The notes: generated by a model from the sequence alone, not told the origin. 36,367 nucleotides of DNA from a bacterium (GCA_030697705.1 JAUYPE010000027.1:1-36367), one strand, 5' to 3'. Shown: positions 29,465 through 36,367, numbered from the stretch's first letter. A program made the numbers and translations.

Positions 29465-30694
29465 TCAGTCGTTGGAAATGTAGAGCATGACTTTGCGCCA
29501 CCATGAGCGCAGTGCGAATGCGGGCGAGAAAATGCCTATGAGATAACGGAGTTCTACGAGCAATTTTATCATCCAACCGCTCAAGCCGGGAAGGATGAAA
29601 AAAATCATGTCGGCGATGGCATACTTTTTGCCCACCGTGAGGATATACGGGTAGCGCCGTGCCGGACGGAATGGTTGCGAGGGCTTTCCGCGCACCGCCG
29701 CGATAATGTTTTTTGCGGCGGCACGCGCCTCACCTTCCGCGATGGAGGCATTCCACGGAAGGGGAGTTTTGGTGCGCGGATCAATGAAGTGTGCGGCGTC
29801 GCCGACGGCAAAGATCCGCTCCCCGACCTGAAGAAATTCATCAACGGGAAAATTCCCTTTCGGTCCGAGCGGCAGACCGAAGTGTCCGAAGGATGCTAAT
29901 CCGGCGACACCGCCCGTCCAGATGAGAATATCACACGGAATCGGTGCGCTGCCCTCCTGTGGATAGACCTCCGTTTCAGTCACTTTGGTAATAGTGGTTC
30001 CCGTGCATACTTTTATATCCAGTGCGGCGAGACGTCGCTGTGCCAGAGCGATAATGCGTGGGTCAAATCCCCGCAAGATCGTATCTGATCCCTCAAGGAT
30101 GACCATTTGATGTCGGCAGACCTTCTGGTCGGTGTGCACTGCACGTTGAATGCGGCAGATGTAATTTTCAAATTCTGCGACAAGCTCCACGCCGGACGGG
30201 CCGCCGCCGCCTACGACAATAGTAAGTGTGTCCCGATCGCGAAGGAGTGTCTCAATGCGGTTGCGGATGCGGACGGCATCCTCAAAACGCTTGAGCGGAT
30301 AGGCGTGCTCCTTGAGACCGGGAATATTAAAGTAATTCGTTTCAGATCCGAGAGCGAGGACGAGATAATCAAATGGGAGCGTGCCGGCATCGCGGAGTGA
30401 GAGAGTACGGGTTTTTGCATCAAGCCCAAGGATCTCATCGTGGATGAAGGTGATTCCTGTCCCTGCGAGCATGCGGTCAAGCGGCAAGACCATTGTGGTC
30501 TTGAGTGCCATGGCCGGAGCGGCGTCGCGCGGTACGGTGGCGATCTCATAAAGTGCCGGCGTGTACAATTGATAGGGATTGTGATCAATGAGTATGATCT
30601 CTGCCTCGGTACGCCGCAACCCGCGCGCGATGTGTCGTGCCGCGCCGATGCCGCCGAATCCCGCTCCTGCGATAACGATGCGTGGAACTATCAT
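29465..30694 (-). CDS. NDH-2-type NADH dehydrogenase / FAD-dependent oxidoreductase
   Basis: The 409-residue flavoprotein has an FAD-binding GAGFGGIGAARH at the N-terminus, LVLALGSETNYFNIPGL in the middle, an NADH-binding VVGGGGPSGVELVAE, and DILIWTGGVAG with IFAVGDAA for the second FAD contact. The C-terminus (MIFFILPGLSGWMIKLLVELRYLIG) is hydrophobic, as in membrane-associated type II NADH:quinone oxidoreductases. It transcribes against its neighbours and is divergent from pgk. Other enzymes of a respiratory chain are not in the window; a sulfide:quinone-type role is less likely because no catalytic cysteines are obvious. Confidence 0.87.
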   Translation of the reverse strand: MIVPRIVIAGAGFGGIGAARHIARGLRRTEAEIILIDHNPYQLYTPALYEIATVPRDAAPAMALKTTMVLPLDRMLAGTGITFIHDEILGLDAKTRTLSLRDAGTLPFDYLVLALGSETNYFNIPGLKEHAYPLKRFEDAVRIRNRIETLLRDRDTLTIVVGGGGPSGVELVAEFENYICRIQRAVHTDQKVCRHQMVILEGSDTILRGFDPRIIALAQRRLAALDIKVCTGTTITKVTETEVYPQEGSAPIPCDILIWTGGVAGLASFGHFGLPLGPKGNFPVDEFLQVGERIFAVGDAAHFIDPRTKTPLPWNASIAEGEARAAAKNIIAAVRGKPSQPFRPARRYPYILTVGKKYAIADMIFFILPGLSGWMIKLLVELRYLIGIFSPAFALRSWWRKVMLYISND

Positions 30695-30835
30695 AAGGAA
30701 GAGAATATTTCTTGTGGATTACCGCGGATATGACTGTCTTAGTGAATGCATCTTTTTGCGTGCACCTGTATGTGTGACAGTGTAGCATAAATGACGTAAG
30801 ATAAAAAGGAGGAAAGATTTTTTATCCGTGGGGTT

Positions 30836-32038
30836 ATGAATGAACAGAAAAAAGAACCAAACATTGGTATACCTGTTGTTTCTTCGGCGATAGTAATGGG
30901 AAAGCGGGTACTTGTACGTGCCGATTTTGATGTTGCGGTTGCGGGAGGACGTGTCATTGAGGACTTCCGCATCCGTCGCGTACTGCCAACTTTGAAATCG
31001 CTTATCGCCGCTGGCGCAGCGGTGCGTATTATCGCGCATCGCGGGCGACCAAACGGTATGCGCAGTGAGGCGCTTGGCATGGCACCCGTTGCCGAAACTC
31101 TTGGATTTTTATTGGGCCGTGCGGTAACGCTGATTGATAATCCTTTCGCGTCTGATGCGGAAGAACGGTGCGGTGGTGCCGGATCGGTTACATTGTTTGA
31201 AAATATCAGATTCTGGGATGGGGAAGAAAAAAACGATCTTACTTTCGCGCGAGAACTTGCCGTGCGGGGAGACCTCTATGTGAATGAAGCATTCGCCAAT
31301 TGTCATCGTGCGCATGCCTCCATCGTATCGTTGCCGCGCATGCTTCCCGCGTATGCAGGTCTCGCCCTTGCCGATGAAATACGGCAATTGAGCCGTGTGC
31401 GGGAGCGACCAGCGCATCCTTTTGTTGCGATTTTGGGTGGAGCGAAATTGGAAACCAAACTGCCTCTCGCGCGCCGCCTTCTCCGCGATGCCGATCAGGT
31501 GCTCATCGGTGGCGTGCTTGCCAATACGCTTCTCACGGCGCGCGGCGTGATGACCGGTATCTCGCGGCGTGACGAGGAGTGTATGGACGATGCCTGCAGT
31601 ATTGCGCGTGATAAAAAAATCTTTTTGCCGGTTGATGTGGTGGTGACAAAAAGCTCGCTACCCACTGAAGGAGATCTTGCGCGGATCGTTGATCTGGGGA
31701 TGGTGGAGGACGGAGATGCGATTATTGATATTGGTCCCGCCAGCGAAGCGGCGTATGAGCGCATACTTTCCGGTGCGCGTACTATTGTGTGGAATGGACC
31801 GCTCGGGCTTGCGGAAGTGTCCGCGGGTACGCATGCGACGAGAATGTTAGGTGCCGCCATTTCACGCATGACGGGTGCGTTTCGCGTACTAGGAGGCGGA
31901 GACACGATCACAGCACTCTCATCGGTCGGACTGCTCGGAGGATTTGATCATGTCTCCGCGGGCGGCGGCGCAATGCTCTCGTTTCTCGCCGGTGAAAACC
32001 TCCCCGGCATCAAGGCGCTCTTGCATAATGATAAATAA
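30836..32038 (+). CDS. pgk: Phosphoglycerate kinase
   Basis: The 400-residue two-domain enzyme makes ATP from 1,3-bisphosphoglycerate. It has VRADFDVAV (family VR[VA]D[FL]NVP), AHRGRPNG, LFENIRFWDGEEKND, NEAFANCHRAHASIV (family DAFGTAHRAH), ILGGAKLETKL, VWNGPLG and GGGDTITAL. Several conserved positions are changed (Asn to Asp in the first motif, GT to AN in the third; MLSFLAG at the end where ASLELL is usual), so it is a divergent but probably active form. An AGGAGG occurs 22 nt before ATG, too far for normal pairing. Confidence 0.95.
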   Translation: MNEQKKEPNIGIPVVSSAIVMGKRVLVRADFDVAVAGGRVIEDFRIRRVLPTLKSLIAAGAAVRIIAHRGRPNGMRSEALGMAPVAETLGFLLGRAVTLIDNPFASDAEERCGGAGSVTLFENIRFWDGEEKNDLTFARELAVRGDLYVNEAFANCHRAHASIVSLPRMLPAYAGLALADEIRQLSRVRERPAHPFVAILGGAKLETKLPLARRLLRDADQVLIGGVLANTLLTARGVMTGISRRDEECMDDACSIARDKKIFLPVDVVVTKSSLPTEGDLARIVDLGMVEDGDAIIDIGPASEAAYERILSGARTIVWNGPLGLAEVSAGTHATRMLGAAISRMTGAFRVLGGGDTITALSSVGLLGGFDHVSAGGGAMLSFLAGENLPGIKALLHNDK

Positions 32039-32125
32039 AGAATGAAGATTACAGAGTGCAGATCGGTATCCCCATTTGCTGTTCAGCATTCAGCATTCAG
32101 CATTTATAATTTATAATTCCTCTTC
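32036..32125 (+). repeat. Intergenic palindromic repeat, word family A (pgk/nuclease)
   Basis: It begins in the pgk stop with AAAGAATGAAGATTACAG and ends with a triple CAGCATT word (TTCAGCATTCAGCATTCAGCATTTATAATTTATAATTCC), 9 bp before the next ATG. The left arm is shorter than in other copies and the arms pair less well. Confidence 0.6.
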
Positions 32126-32920
32126 ATGCGTTATAAAGATGCCGAAGAATTTAAAACAGCAAACGGCTATACTATTGATGAAGCATGGTATCCGCGGGTG
32201 ACGCGTATTTTGGAGATCAAGGCGAAGCCCGCGCTTGATAATTTTTTTCGCGAGATGGAAAACTACGCTTCCGCAGAGACGGTCAAAAACAAATCTGCGG
32301 AGGAGGGGACACTTGTGCATCAAACGGTTGAGAAAATCGTGCGGGGCGAAGATGTGGCGATTCCGGAAACGATCACTCCGGCGATTGAAGCGTTCCAAAA
32401 ATTCAACCGGCATAACCAGATCGCGTTTCATCCCGATTATCTTGAACGGCAGGTATGGTCGGGGCGCCACCGGTACGCGGGTACGGTTGATGCACTCGCT
32501 TCTGTTGGCGGCAAGTTTGGTGTTTTGGATATTAAGACCTCGTCGGGGTTTTATCCGGAGTATAATCTTCAGACGGCCGCCTATGTTATGGCTCTACAAG
32601 AATTTCCGGTAAAGCGCAGTTTGGGATTGTCCCATGACATTGAAACACGCTGGATTCTCCGCATCAATCAGCATCGCATTTGCAAAGCATGCAATTCCGT
32701 CATGCGAGAAAAAGGTGGTCGTACGACTATTAAAGACGGTAGAAAAAAAACAGGCGTACTATGTTCCGAAGCGGATCATTCGTGGGGTGAGCGGGAGGGT
32801 GATGTGGAGTTGCGCGAGTTTCCCTATACGTACCATGACACCAAGGCATTTCTTGCCGCAAAACTTCTGTGGGAATGGGAAAATAATTACTGGCTTCGGA
32901 AGATCGGCTATACTGAATGA
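32126..32920 (+). CDS. PD-(D/E)XK (RecB-like) nuclease-family protein
   Basis: The 264-residue protein has the RecB/Cas4-like motif order: EEGTLVHQTVEKIV (motif I histidine), AGTVDALASV (motif II aspartate), GVLDIKTSSGF (motif III D-x-K) and NLQTAAYVMAL (Q-x-x-x-Y). All metal-binding residues are present, so it should cut DNA. CKAC (about residue 191) and CSEADH may form a small metal site. It is not next to recombination or CRISPR genes; it stands between pgk and RNase P RNA. Confidence 0.82.
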   Translation: MRYKDAEEFKTANGYTIDEAWYPRVTRILEIKAKPALDNFFREMENYASAETVKNKSAEEGTLVHQTVEKIVRGEDVAIPETITPAIEAFQKFNRHNQIAFHPDYLERQVWSGRHRYAGTVDALASVGGKFGVLDIKTSSGFYPEYNLQTAAYVMALQEFPVKRSLGLSHDIETRWILRINQHRICKACNSVMREKGGRTTIKDGRKKTGVLCSEADHSWGEREGDVELREFPYTYHDTKAFLAAKLLWEWENNYWLRKIGYTE

Positions 32921-32935
32921 AGAAAGGAGAACGCT

Positions 32936-33004
32936 ATGTTTATCCATAAAAACATCTCCGACCGGTGGCGGGGATTTTTTTATAAGGTGCGCGTGGAAGA
33001 GTAA
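32936..33004 (+). CDS. Possible 22-residue peptide with a Shine-Dalgarno sequence
   Basis: ATG at 32936 opens MFIHKNISDRWRGFFYKVRV and ends EE-stop. AAAGGAGA lies 5 bases before ATG, the only clear Shine-Dalgarno sequence at a normal distance that I see in the window. It starts 15 bp after the nuclease gene. It could be a small basic or amphipathic peptide or a leader peptide. No family recognised. Confidence 0.35.
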   Translation: MFIHKNISDRWRGFFYKVRVEE

Positions 33005-33050
33005 TGGGACATAAAAGAAAAGATAGGGAGGTTAATAGATTCTTGACTAC

Positions 33051-33078
33051 TTGCAGAATTGTGTGAATGTGGTATTCT
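33051..33078 (+). promoter_or_regulatory. Probable promoter of RNase P RNA
   Basis: TTGCAG (33051-33056), a 16-bp spacer and TATTCT (33073-33078) place the start of transcription near 33085, at the 5' strand of P1. A TTGACT at 33043 is another -35 candidate but the spacing is too long. Confidence 0.45.
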
Positions 33079-33292
33079 TGACCTCGGCATCTTTCATCAG
33101 ACGATCGCCCCCATCATTCTCGTCAAGTGATCATAAGAATGTCTCTGCTTTCTTTGTACCGATAGAATGGGGGATAAGGGGAGTAGATTCTTGTGGGACG
33201 AGAATGATGGGGGAGGAAAGTCCGAACACCCCCGTCCTTGCATGTCGCAAGATGGGAAAGTGATAACGGTTAACGGCCGCCTCTCGGATGAT

Positions 33293-33318
33293 GTTTAAAA
33301 GTTTAAATATTTAAATAT
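33293..33318 (+). repeat. TTTAAA word insertion 1 in rnpB
   Basis: GAT-G-TTTAAA...TTTAAA-T-ATC forms a self-contained hairpin. 22 of its bases are the exact reverse complement of the rpsC/rplP junction repeat. It lies in the specificity-domain part between the P10-P12 region and the conserved ACAGAAA. Confidence 0.7.
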
Positions 33319-33377
33319 CACTTCGGGCGGGACAGTGTCACAGAAACAATACCGCCAAACTGGCGCTTCGCACCGAG

Positions 33378-33404
33378 ATTTAAATTTTTAAAGATTTAAA
33401 CTTT
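33378..33404 (+). repeat. TTTAAA word insertion 2 in rnpB
   Basis: TTTAAAT-TTTTAAAG-ATTTAAA forms a hairpin in the loop of a stem made by CTGGCGCT and AGCGCCGG. It is also roughly complementary to insertion 1, so the two could alternatively pair with each other. Confidence 0.65.
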
Positions 33405-33630
33405 GGCGCAGAGCGCCGGCGGCAAGGGTGAAAAGCGGTGAGGTAAGAGCTCACAGTTCCGATAGGAAACTATCGGGAGTGAAAAACACCTATCTGGTGC
33501 AAGAAATCGCAAAATTTTTTTTGCCGATTCCGCTTAAGTCGGCAGGCGACTGTCGAACAAGACAAATGATCGTCATCTCGATTTTTTCGGGAGACAGAAT
33601 TCGGCTTATCGATGGGAGATGCGCATAAAA

Positions 33631-33659
33631 AACGAACGGCACATGCCGTTCGTTTTTTA
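33631..33659 (+). terminator. Intrinsic terminator of rnpB
   Basis: AACGAACGGCA and TGCCGTTCGTT form an 11-bp stem with a 2-nt loop, followed by six T residues. It lies 9 bp after the 3' strand of P1. Confidence 0.88.
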
Positions 33660-33692
33660 TTTCACAAGAAAAGTTTTATGAAGCATATTTAT

Positions 33693-33844
33693 GACTTACG
33701 CATTTACCAATATTCCGTCATTCCGAGCGCAAGCGAGGAATCCCGTTAGTATTCAGTACTGCCGAGATTGTACGAGATACCTTCCCTCACGGGACGCCTA
33801 CTGGTAGTCACTTCTGCTCTGGATGACAATCAAACGCGTAAGTC
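33693..33844. mobile_element. 152-bp MITE with GACTTACGC inverted ends
   Basis: The terminal inverted repeats are GACTTACGCATTT and AAACGCGTAAGTC (one mismatch in 13). The interior contains TTCCGTCATTCCGAGCGCAAGCGAGGAATCCCG and CCTCACGGGACGCCTACTGGTAGTC, with local hairpins, and no ORF. Related ends flank map (25332 and 26348). It lies 7 bp from the stop of the MerR-type gene and after the rnpB terminator. Confidence 0.75.
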
Positions 33845-33851
33845 CTAATTA

Positions 33852-34073
33852 TTAGAGCAATGAGATATCTATTTTTCTGCCGCCACGAGTATTTTTTGAA
33901 TTTTCAATTCTTCGCAAAAAAAGTTCAACATGATCATGGCGGTACACACGATAATTATTAACTGGATTTCTATATGCCGAAAGGATGCCTTTCTTATCCC
34001 AGTTGCGTAGAGTAAGTGCACTGACGCCGATCATTTTCGCCGCCTGTTTTATAGAAAGATAGGTGTGTTGCAT
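33852..34073 (-). CDS. MerR-type HTH regulator or excisionase-like protein
   Basis: The 73-residue protein starts MQHTYLSIKQAAKMIGVSAL and continues with TLRNWDKKGILSAYRNPVNNYRVYRHDHVELFLRRI. That is a complete winged helix of the MerR/excisionase type (L[ST]-x-x-[QE]AA-x-x-[IL]GVS-x-x-T[LI]R-x-W-x-x-x-G-[IL]). It has no effector domain, so it probably acts as a small DNA-binding protein. The frame extends 17 residues upstream to 34124; the ATG at 34073 gives the standard start. Confidence 0.82.
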   Translation of the reverse strand: MQHTYLSIKQAAKMIGVSALTLRNWDKKGILSAYRNPVNNYRVYRHDHVELFLRRIENSKNTRGGRKIDISLL

Positions 34074-34166
34074 AGAAGAAAGAATGGAAAGGGTTATATT
34101 TCTAAAAATCTCAAAATCTGTCAAGGGGAATATTTATCATGAAGACAAAAAAATGATAAAAAAATG

Positions 34167-34245
34167 ACTAATTAGTTATTTTAAAATACCTTTATAAACC
34201 TTACAAGATGAATTCAAAATATGATTATGGTCTAATAAGGTTTAT
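34167..34245. promoter_or_regulatory. Palindromes in the AT-rich region between the MerR-type gene and the 34370 gene
   Basis: ACTAATTAGT (34167-34176) is a perfect 10-bp palindrome. ATAAACCTTA (34194-34203) is mirrored by TAAGGTTTAT (34236-34245). They lie in an AT-rich divergent intergenic stretch (34074-34369) and could be operators for the adjacent regulator. A single TTATCCACA (34317) and two TCAATGA repeats are also present. No gene is seen here. Confidence 0.4.
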
Positions 34246-34369
34246 TTATATATATGAGGTAAAAAATAGATACTCCATTCATTTTCGTCTCTCAATGACT
34301 TTGCGTCAATGAAGAGTTATCCACAGAACGCGAGGCAGAAATACGGCATCTCGTCCGTATACTAGAGCC

Positions 34370-34567
34370 ATGAAGATTTTAAACAATCTTGATAACCATT
34401 TTTTGACCGAAAATCCTCTTCCCATCTGGTTTTTTATGGTAGACGCGTTGTTTTTTTGCTGCCATATTTTCTATCCCATGGTGTATCGGATATTCCAAAA
34501 TAAACCTTTAACAAAAGGAAAAAAACCGTTATCGGATATTTTTAGAGAAGTATTGTCTTGGAGCTAG
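34370..34567 (+). CDS. Small membrane-associated protein of unknown function
   Basis: The 65-residue protein has a hydrophobic, cysteine-containing segment (PIWFFMVDALFFCCHIFYPMVYRIF, about 18-42), a basic part (QNKPLTKGKKP) and the end LSDIFREVLSWS. TATACT lies 6 bp before ATG, again implying almost no leader. It is followed 9 bp later by the surface protein gene, so the two are probably co-transcribed. No family recognised. Confidence 0.5.
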   Translation: MKILNNLDNHFLTENPLPIWFFMVDALFFCCHIFYPMVYRIFQNKPLTKGKKPLSDIFREVLSWS

Positions 34568-34576
34568 TCAGGCCTT

Positions 34577-36367
34577 ATGGATCCTCATACGAACGAAAAA
34601 TATATTTCACTTGCCGAAGCCGCGGAAGGAACACCCTACTCGCAGGAGTATTTAAGTTTGCTCGTTCGGAAACAAAAAATCCCGGCAAAAAAAATGGGGC
34701 GAAATTGGTACACTACGCGAACGGCGGTAACTGAATACACTTTTGTACAGAAAGAAAATCTTCTCCGCAGGGTTAATGGAAATGCCGCTTCTCTTGGCGA
34801 AACTTCTCTCTCGCTATCTGATGGGAATCACGATACGGAAAAATTATCGCGTGGTGATACGCTGCCATTTTTTGTAGAGATTGACCGGAATGCGAGAGCG
34901 TCTAGTAGTATCTTATTGTCGGAGATGAGCGATCATTCTTTCTCTCCGAGGCGGCGAACTTATCGCTCTTTCCGTTTCCGACGAATTGCCGCAGGTCTCT
35001 TGGTTGCGTTTGCACTGCCGATTTTTTTTAGCGTCGGTGTGTTCGGATCTTTTCTTGCCGAAGGGGCGCTGTCATATTTTTCAGGTTCCGCTGTTGAAAA
35101 AGGAGTTGCCGATGGTGCACGGTTGTCATCCGTGTTTGTAAGTGCATGGGACAAGTCACTTCCCGTGCTGAACAGTATTGCGGATGTAACGCGTGATAAA
35201 TTTTCTTGGGGAACGTATGCGGCGCATAATTCGCTTGCCGATGCATCCTTGTTTTTTTCCAGCCGTCTCGGTCAGGTTACGAGTAAGCTCGGACTCTTTT
35301 TTTGCCGGTCATTTTTTGAAAATTGCGGAACAATCAATTCAGGAACTCTTGTCGTGCGGCAAGTTGAGGTTCGTGATACCCGCATTCCGGCGTCTCCGGT
35401 CGTTGTGGTACGGGAGAGTAGTGGAGTTATCAATCAACGTTCCGTTGCGGTTCCCGCAGATCTTGCTTCCTTTCGTGCAAGCATTCTCACTGATGTCGCT
35501 GGATTCAATGAGGCCATCCGGCGTGAGGTTGTCGATGCGCTCTCCTCACTTAGAGCATCACTCATCGCGACCCAACAAAAAGCCGACTCAACTTATGACA
35601 TGTTTAATCTTTCCCAGCGGATAAATACCTTGAACCTTAGCGGTAACTTAACGGTAGGAGGTACCTGTACGGGTTGCGGAAGCAGTAGCAGCAGTAGTAG
35701 TGGAGAGGCACAAACACCGTGGGCGTCAAACATTAATGCGGCAGGTTTCAATCTTACCGGTGCAGGGACGCTTGTATTTACTTCATTTACCGCGAGTGAT
35801 GCGACGGCGACCTCAACGACTGCGGGAGGGCTTGGCACGGCGGGACTCGCGTCGTCAAATGGTATCACACTTACGGGCGGTGCATTGCTCAATACTGTTA
35901 CCGGTACGAGTACGCAACTTCAAGCGGTTAGTGCAACAGTGCTTACTATTACCTCAACAAACGCAACTTCTACTTTTGCAAACGGCATTCAGTTGAGTGC
36001 GGGGTGTTTTAAACTTGCCGATGGAACGTGTGCTGGAGCTGGATCGGGAACAATCAGCGCCGGTACCGCAAACCGCCTTACCTATTATACGGCGGTCAAC
36101 ACGCTTGGTTCCGCAAACTTCCTTACCGTGGATGCGGTGAACAACCGGTTTGGCATCGCTACCTCTACCCCGGCAACGTATCTCTCGGTAGGAGGAGATG
36201 TATATCTTGATTCAAATGTCCTTACAATTGGCTCCTCCTCCGCCGCGACGCTCACCGTCTCCTACCAGCGCACCGCAACGACGACACTGCCCAGCGCCGT
36301 CAACGCTCTTGCATTCTCCACCTCTCCTACTGCCACTCCCGTCTTCTCGCTTGATACGCAAAACACG
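34577..36367 (+). CDS. Large surface protein with N-terminal HTH and one membrane segment (partial)
   Basis: The frame is open from ATG 34577 to the window end (597 codons). Residues 8-55 (YISLAEAAEGTPYSQEYLSLLVRKQKIP, then MGRNWYTTRTAV) look like a MerR/excisionase-type helix-turn-helix. About 80 polar residues follow, then a positively flanked membrane segment (RRIAAGLLVAFALPIFFSVGVFG, about 137-160). A long extracellular part has a coiled region and Ser/Thr/Gly/Ala-rich repeats with LTGAGTLVFTSFTASDATAT-type motifs and CTGC, CFKLADGTC. The tail fibre-like repeats suggest a beta-helical adhesin. This combination recurs in Parcubacteria, and its role is unknown. Confidence 0.78.
   Translation, partial: MDPHTNEKYISLAEAAEGTPYSQEYLSLLVRKQKIPAKKMGRNWYTTRTAVTEYTFVQKENLLRRVNGNAASLGETSLSLSDGNHDTEKLSRGDTLPFFVEIDRNARASSSILLSEMSDHSFSPRRRTYRSFRFRRIAAGLLVAFALPIFFSVGVFGSFLAEGALSYFSGSAVEKGVADGARLSSVFVSAWDKSLPVLNSIADVTRDKFSWGTYAAHNSLADASLFFSSRLGQVTSKLGLFFCRSFFENCGTINSGTLVVRQVEVRDTRIPASPVVVVRESSGVINQRSVAVPADLASFRASILTDVAGFNEAIRREVVDALSSLRASLIATQQKADSTYDMFNLSQRINTLNLSGNLTVGGTCTGCGSSSSSSSGEAQTPWASNINAAGFNLTGAGTLVFTSFTASDATATSTTAGGLGTAGLASSNGITLTGGALLNTVTGTSTQLQAVSATVLTITSTNATSTFANGIQLSAGCFKLADGTCAGAGSGTISAGTANRLTYYTAVNTLGSANFLTVDAVNNRFGIATSTPATYLSVGGDVYLDSNVLTIGSSSAATLTVSYQRTATTTLPSAVNALAFSTSPTATPVFSLDTQNT

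Larger units (their letters stand above)
33085..33626 (+). ncRNA. rnpB: RNase P RNA with internal repeat insertions
   Basis: Catalytic RNA for maturing tRNA 5' ends. P1 is GCATCTTTCATC (33087) with GATGGGAGATGC (33611). P2 is GACGATC (33100) with GATCGTC (33568). An extended P3 pairs CCCCCATCATTCTCGTC with GACGAGAATGATGGGGG. Universal cores are GAGGAAAGTCC (33213), ACAGAAACAATACCGCC (33351 region), GGTAAGAGCTCAC, and ACAGAATTCGGCTTAT (33594). TTTAAA-word hairpins are inserted at 33293-33318 and 33378-33404. It is longer (about 540 nt) than the usual 350-400. It lies downstream of a promoter and upstream of a strong terminator. Confidence 0.93.

Noticed and set aside
34317-34325. TTATCCACA as a replication origin
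   Set aside because: Only one perfect DnaA box is seen; there is no cluster, and no dnaA, dnaN or gyrase gene is near.

Overview
The window looks like part of a Candidate Phyla Radiation (Patescibacteria, most likely Parcubacteria) chromosome. I infer this from the ribosomal cluster lacking rpmD (L30) between rpsE and rplO, the 13-residue CPR-like insertion in S12, an EF-Tu with DAPGH in place of DCPGH, many small CPR-style toxin-antitoxin genes, a zinc S14, and a large surface protein with an N-terminal helix-turn-helix. The species cannot be named from sequence alone.

Layout. 1-2400 (minus strand): the start of an IS3-type transposase gene, a zinc-ribbon gene, tRNA-Pro(GGG), leucyl aminopeptidase and rpmB. 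2405-12609: an M50 membrane protease, then a str operon (rpsL, rpsG, fusA, tuf) that is heavily broken up. Between rpsG and fusA lie two toxin-antitoxin pairs, a collagen-like secreted protein, an amber-interrupted small gene, a DUF5678-like gene and a truncated second fusA start. Between fusA and tuf lie a 125-bp palindromic element, a Phd-like gene, a DUF2283 gene, a possible HEPN protein and hicBA. 12680-26297: the S10/spc cluster in canonical order, rpsJ-rplC-rplD-rplW-rplB-rpsS-rplV-rpsC-rplP-rpmC-rpsQ-rplN-rplX-rplE-rpsN-rpsH-rplF-rplR-rpsE-rplO-secY-adk-map. It is interrupted by a coiled-coil ORF, two terminator-like hairpins, a possible antisense small gene and a 160-bp TA-flanked MITE. 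infA, rpmJ, rpsM, rpsK, rpsD, rpoA and rplQ do not follow map. 26421-32038: ruvX, a family 2 glycosyltransferase, galT, tpiA, an NDH-2-type flavoprotein (minus) and pgk. 32126-36367: a PD-(D/E)XK nuclease-like gene, RNase P RNA, a second MITE, a MerR-type regulator (minus), a small gene, and a surface protein running off the end.

The most unusual signal is a set of short repeat 'words' seeded through the most conserved genes of the cell. An imperfect palindrome built from AATGATAAATG/GCAGAATG-type words fills at least seven gaps, starting at one stop codon and ending just before the next ATG. A second hairpin module with TTTAAACT at a fixed distance precedes both rplV and rpsE. A TTTAAA word occurs at the rpsC/rplP junction and twice inside RNase P RNA. 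A heptamer triplet (AGCCAAC)x3 is inserted in frame in both fusA and rplC. Almost no gene has a Shine-Dalgarno sequence, and several have a -10-like hexamer about 7 nt before ATG, which suggests leaderless or SD-independent translation.
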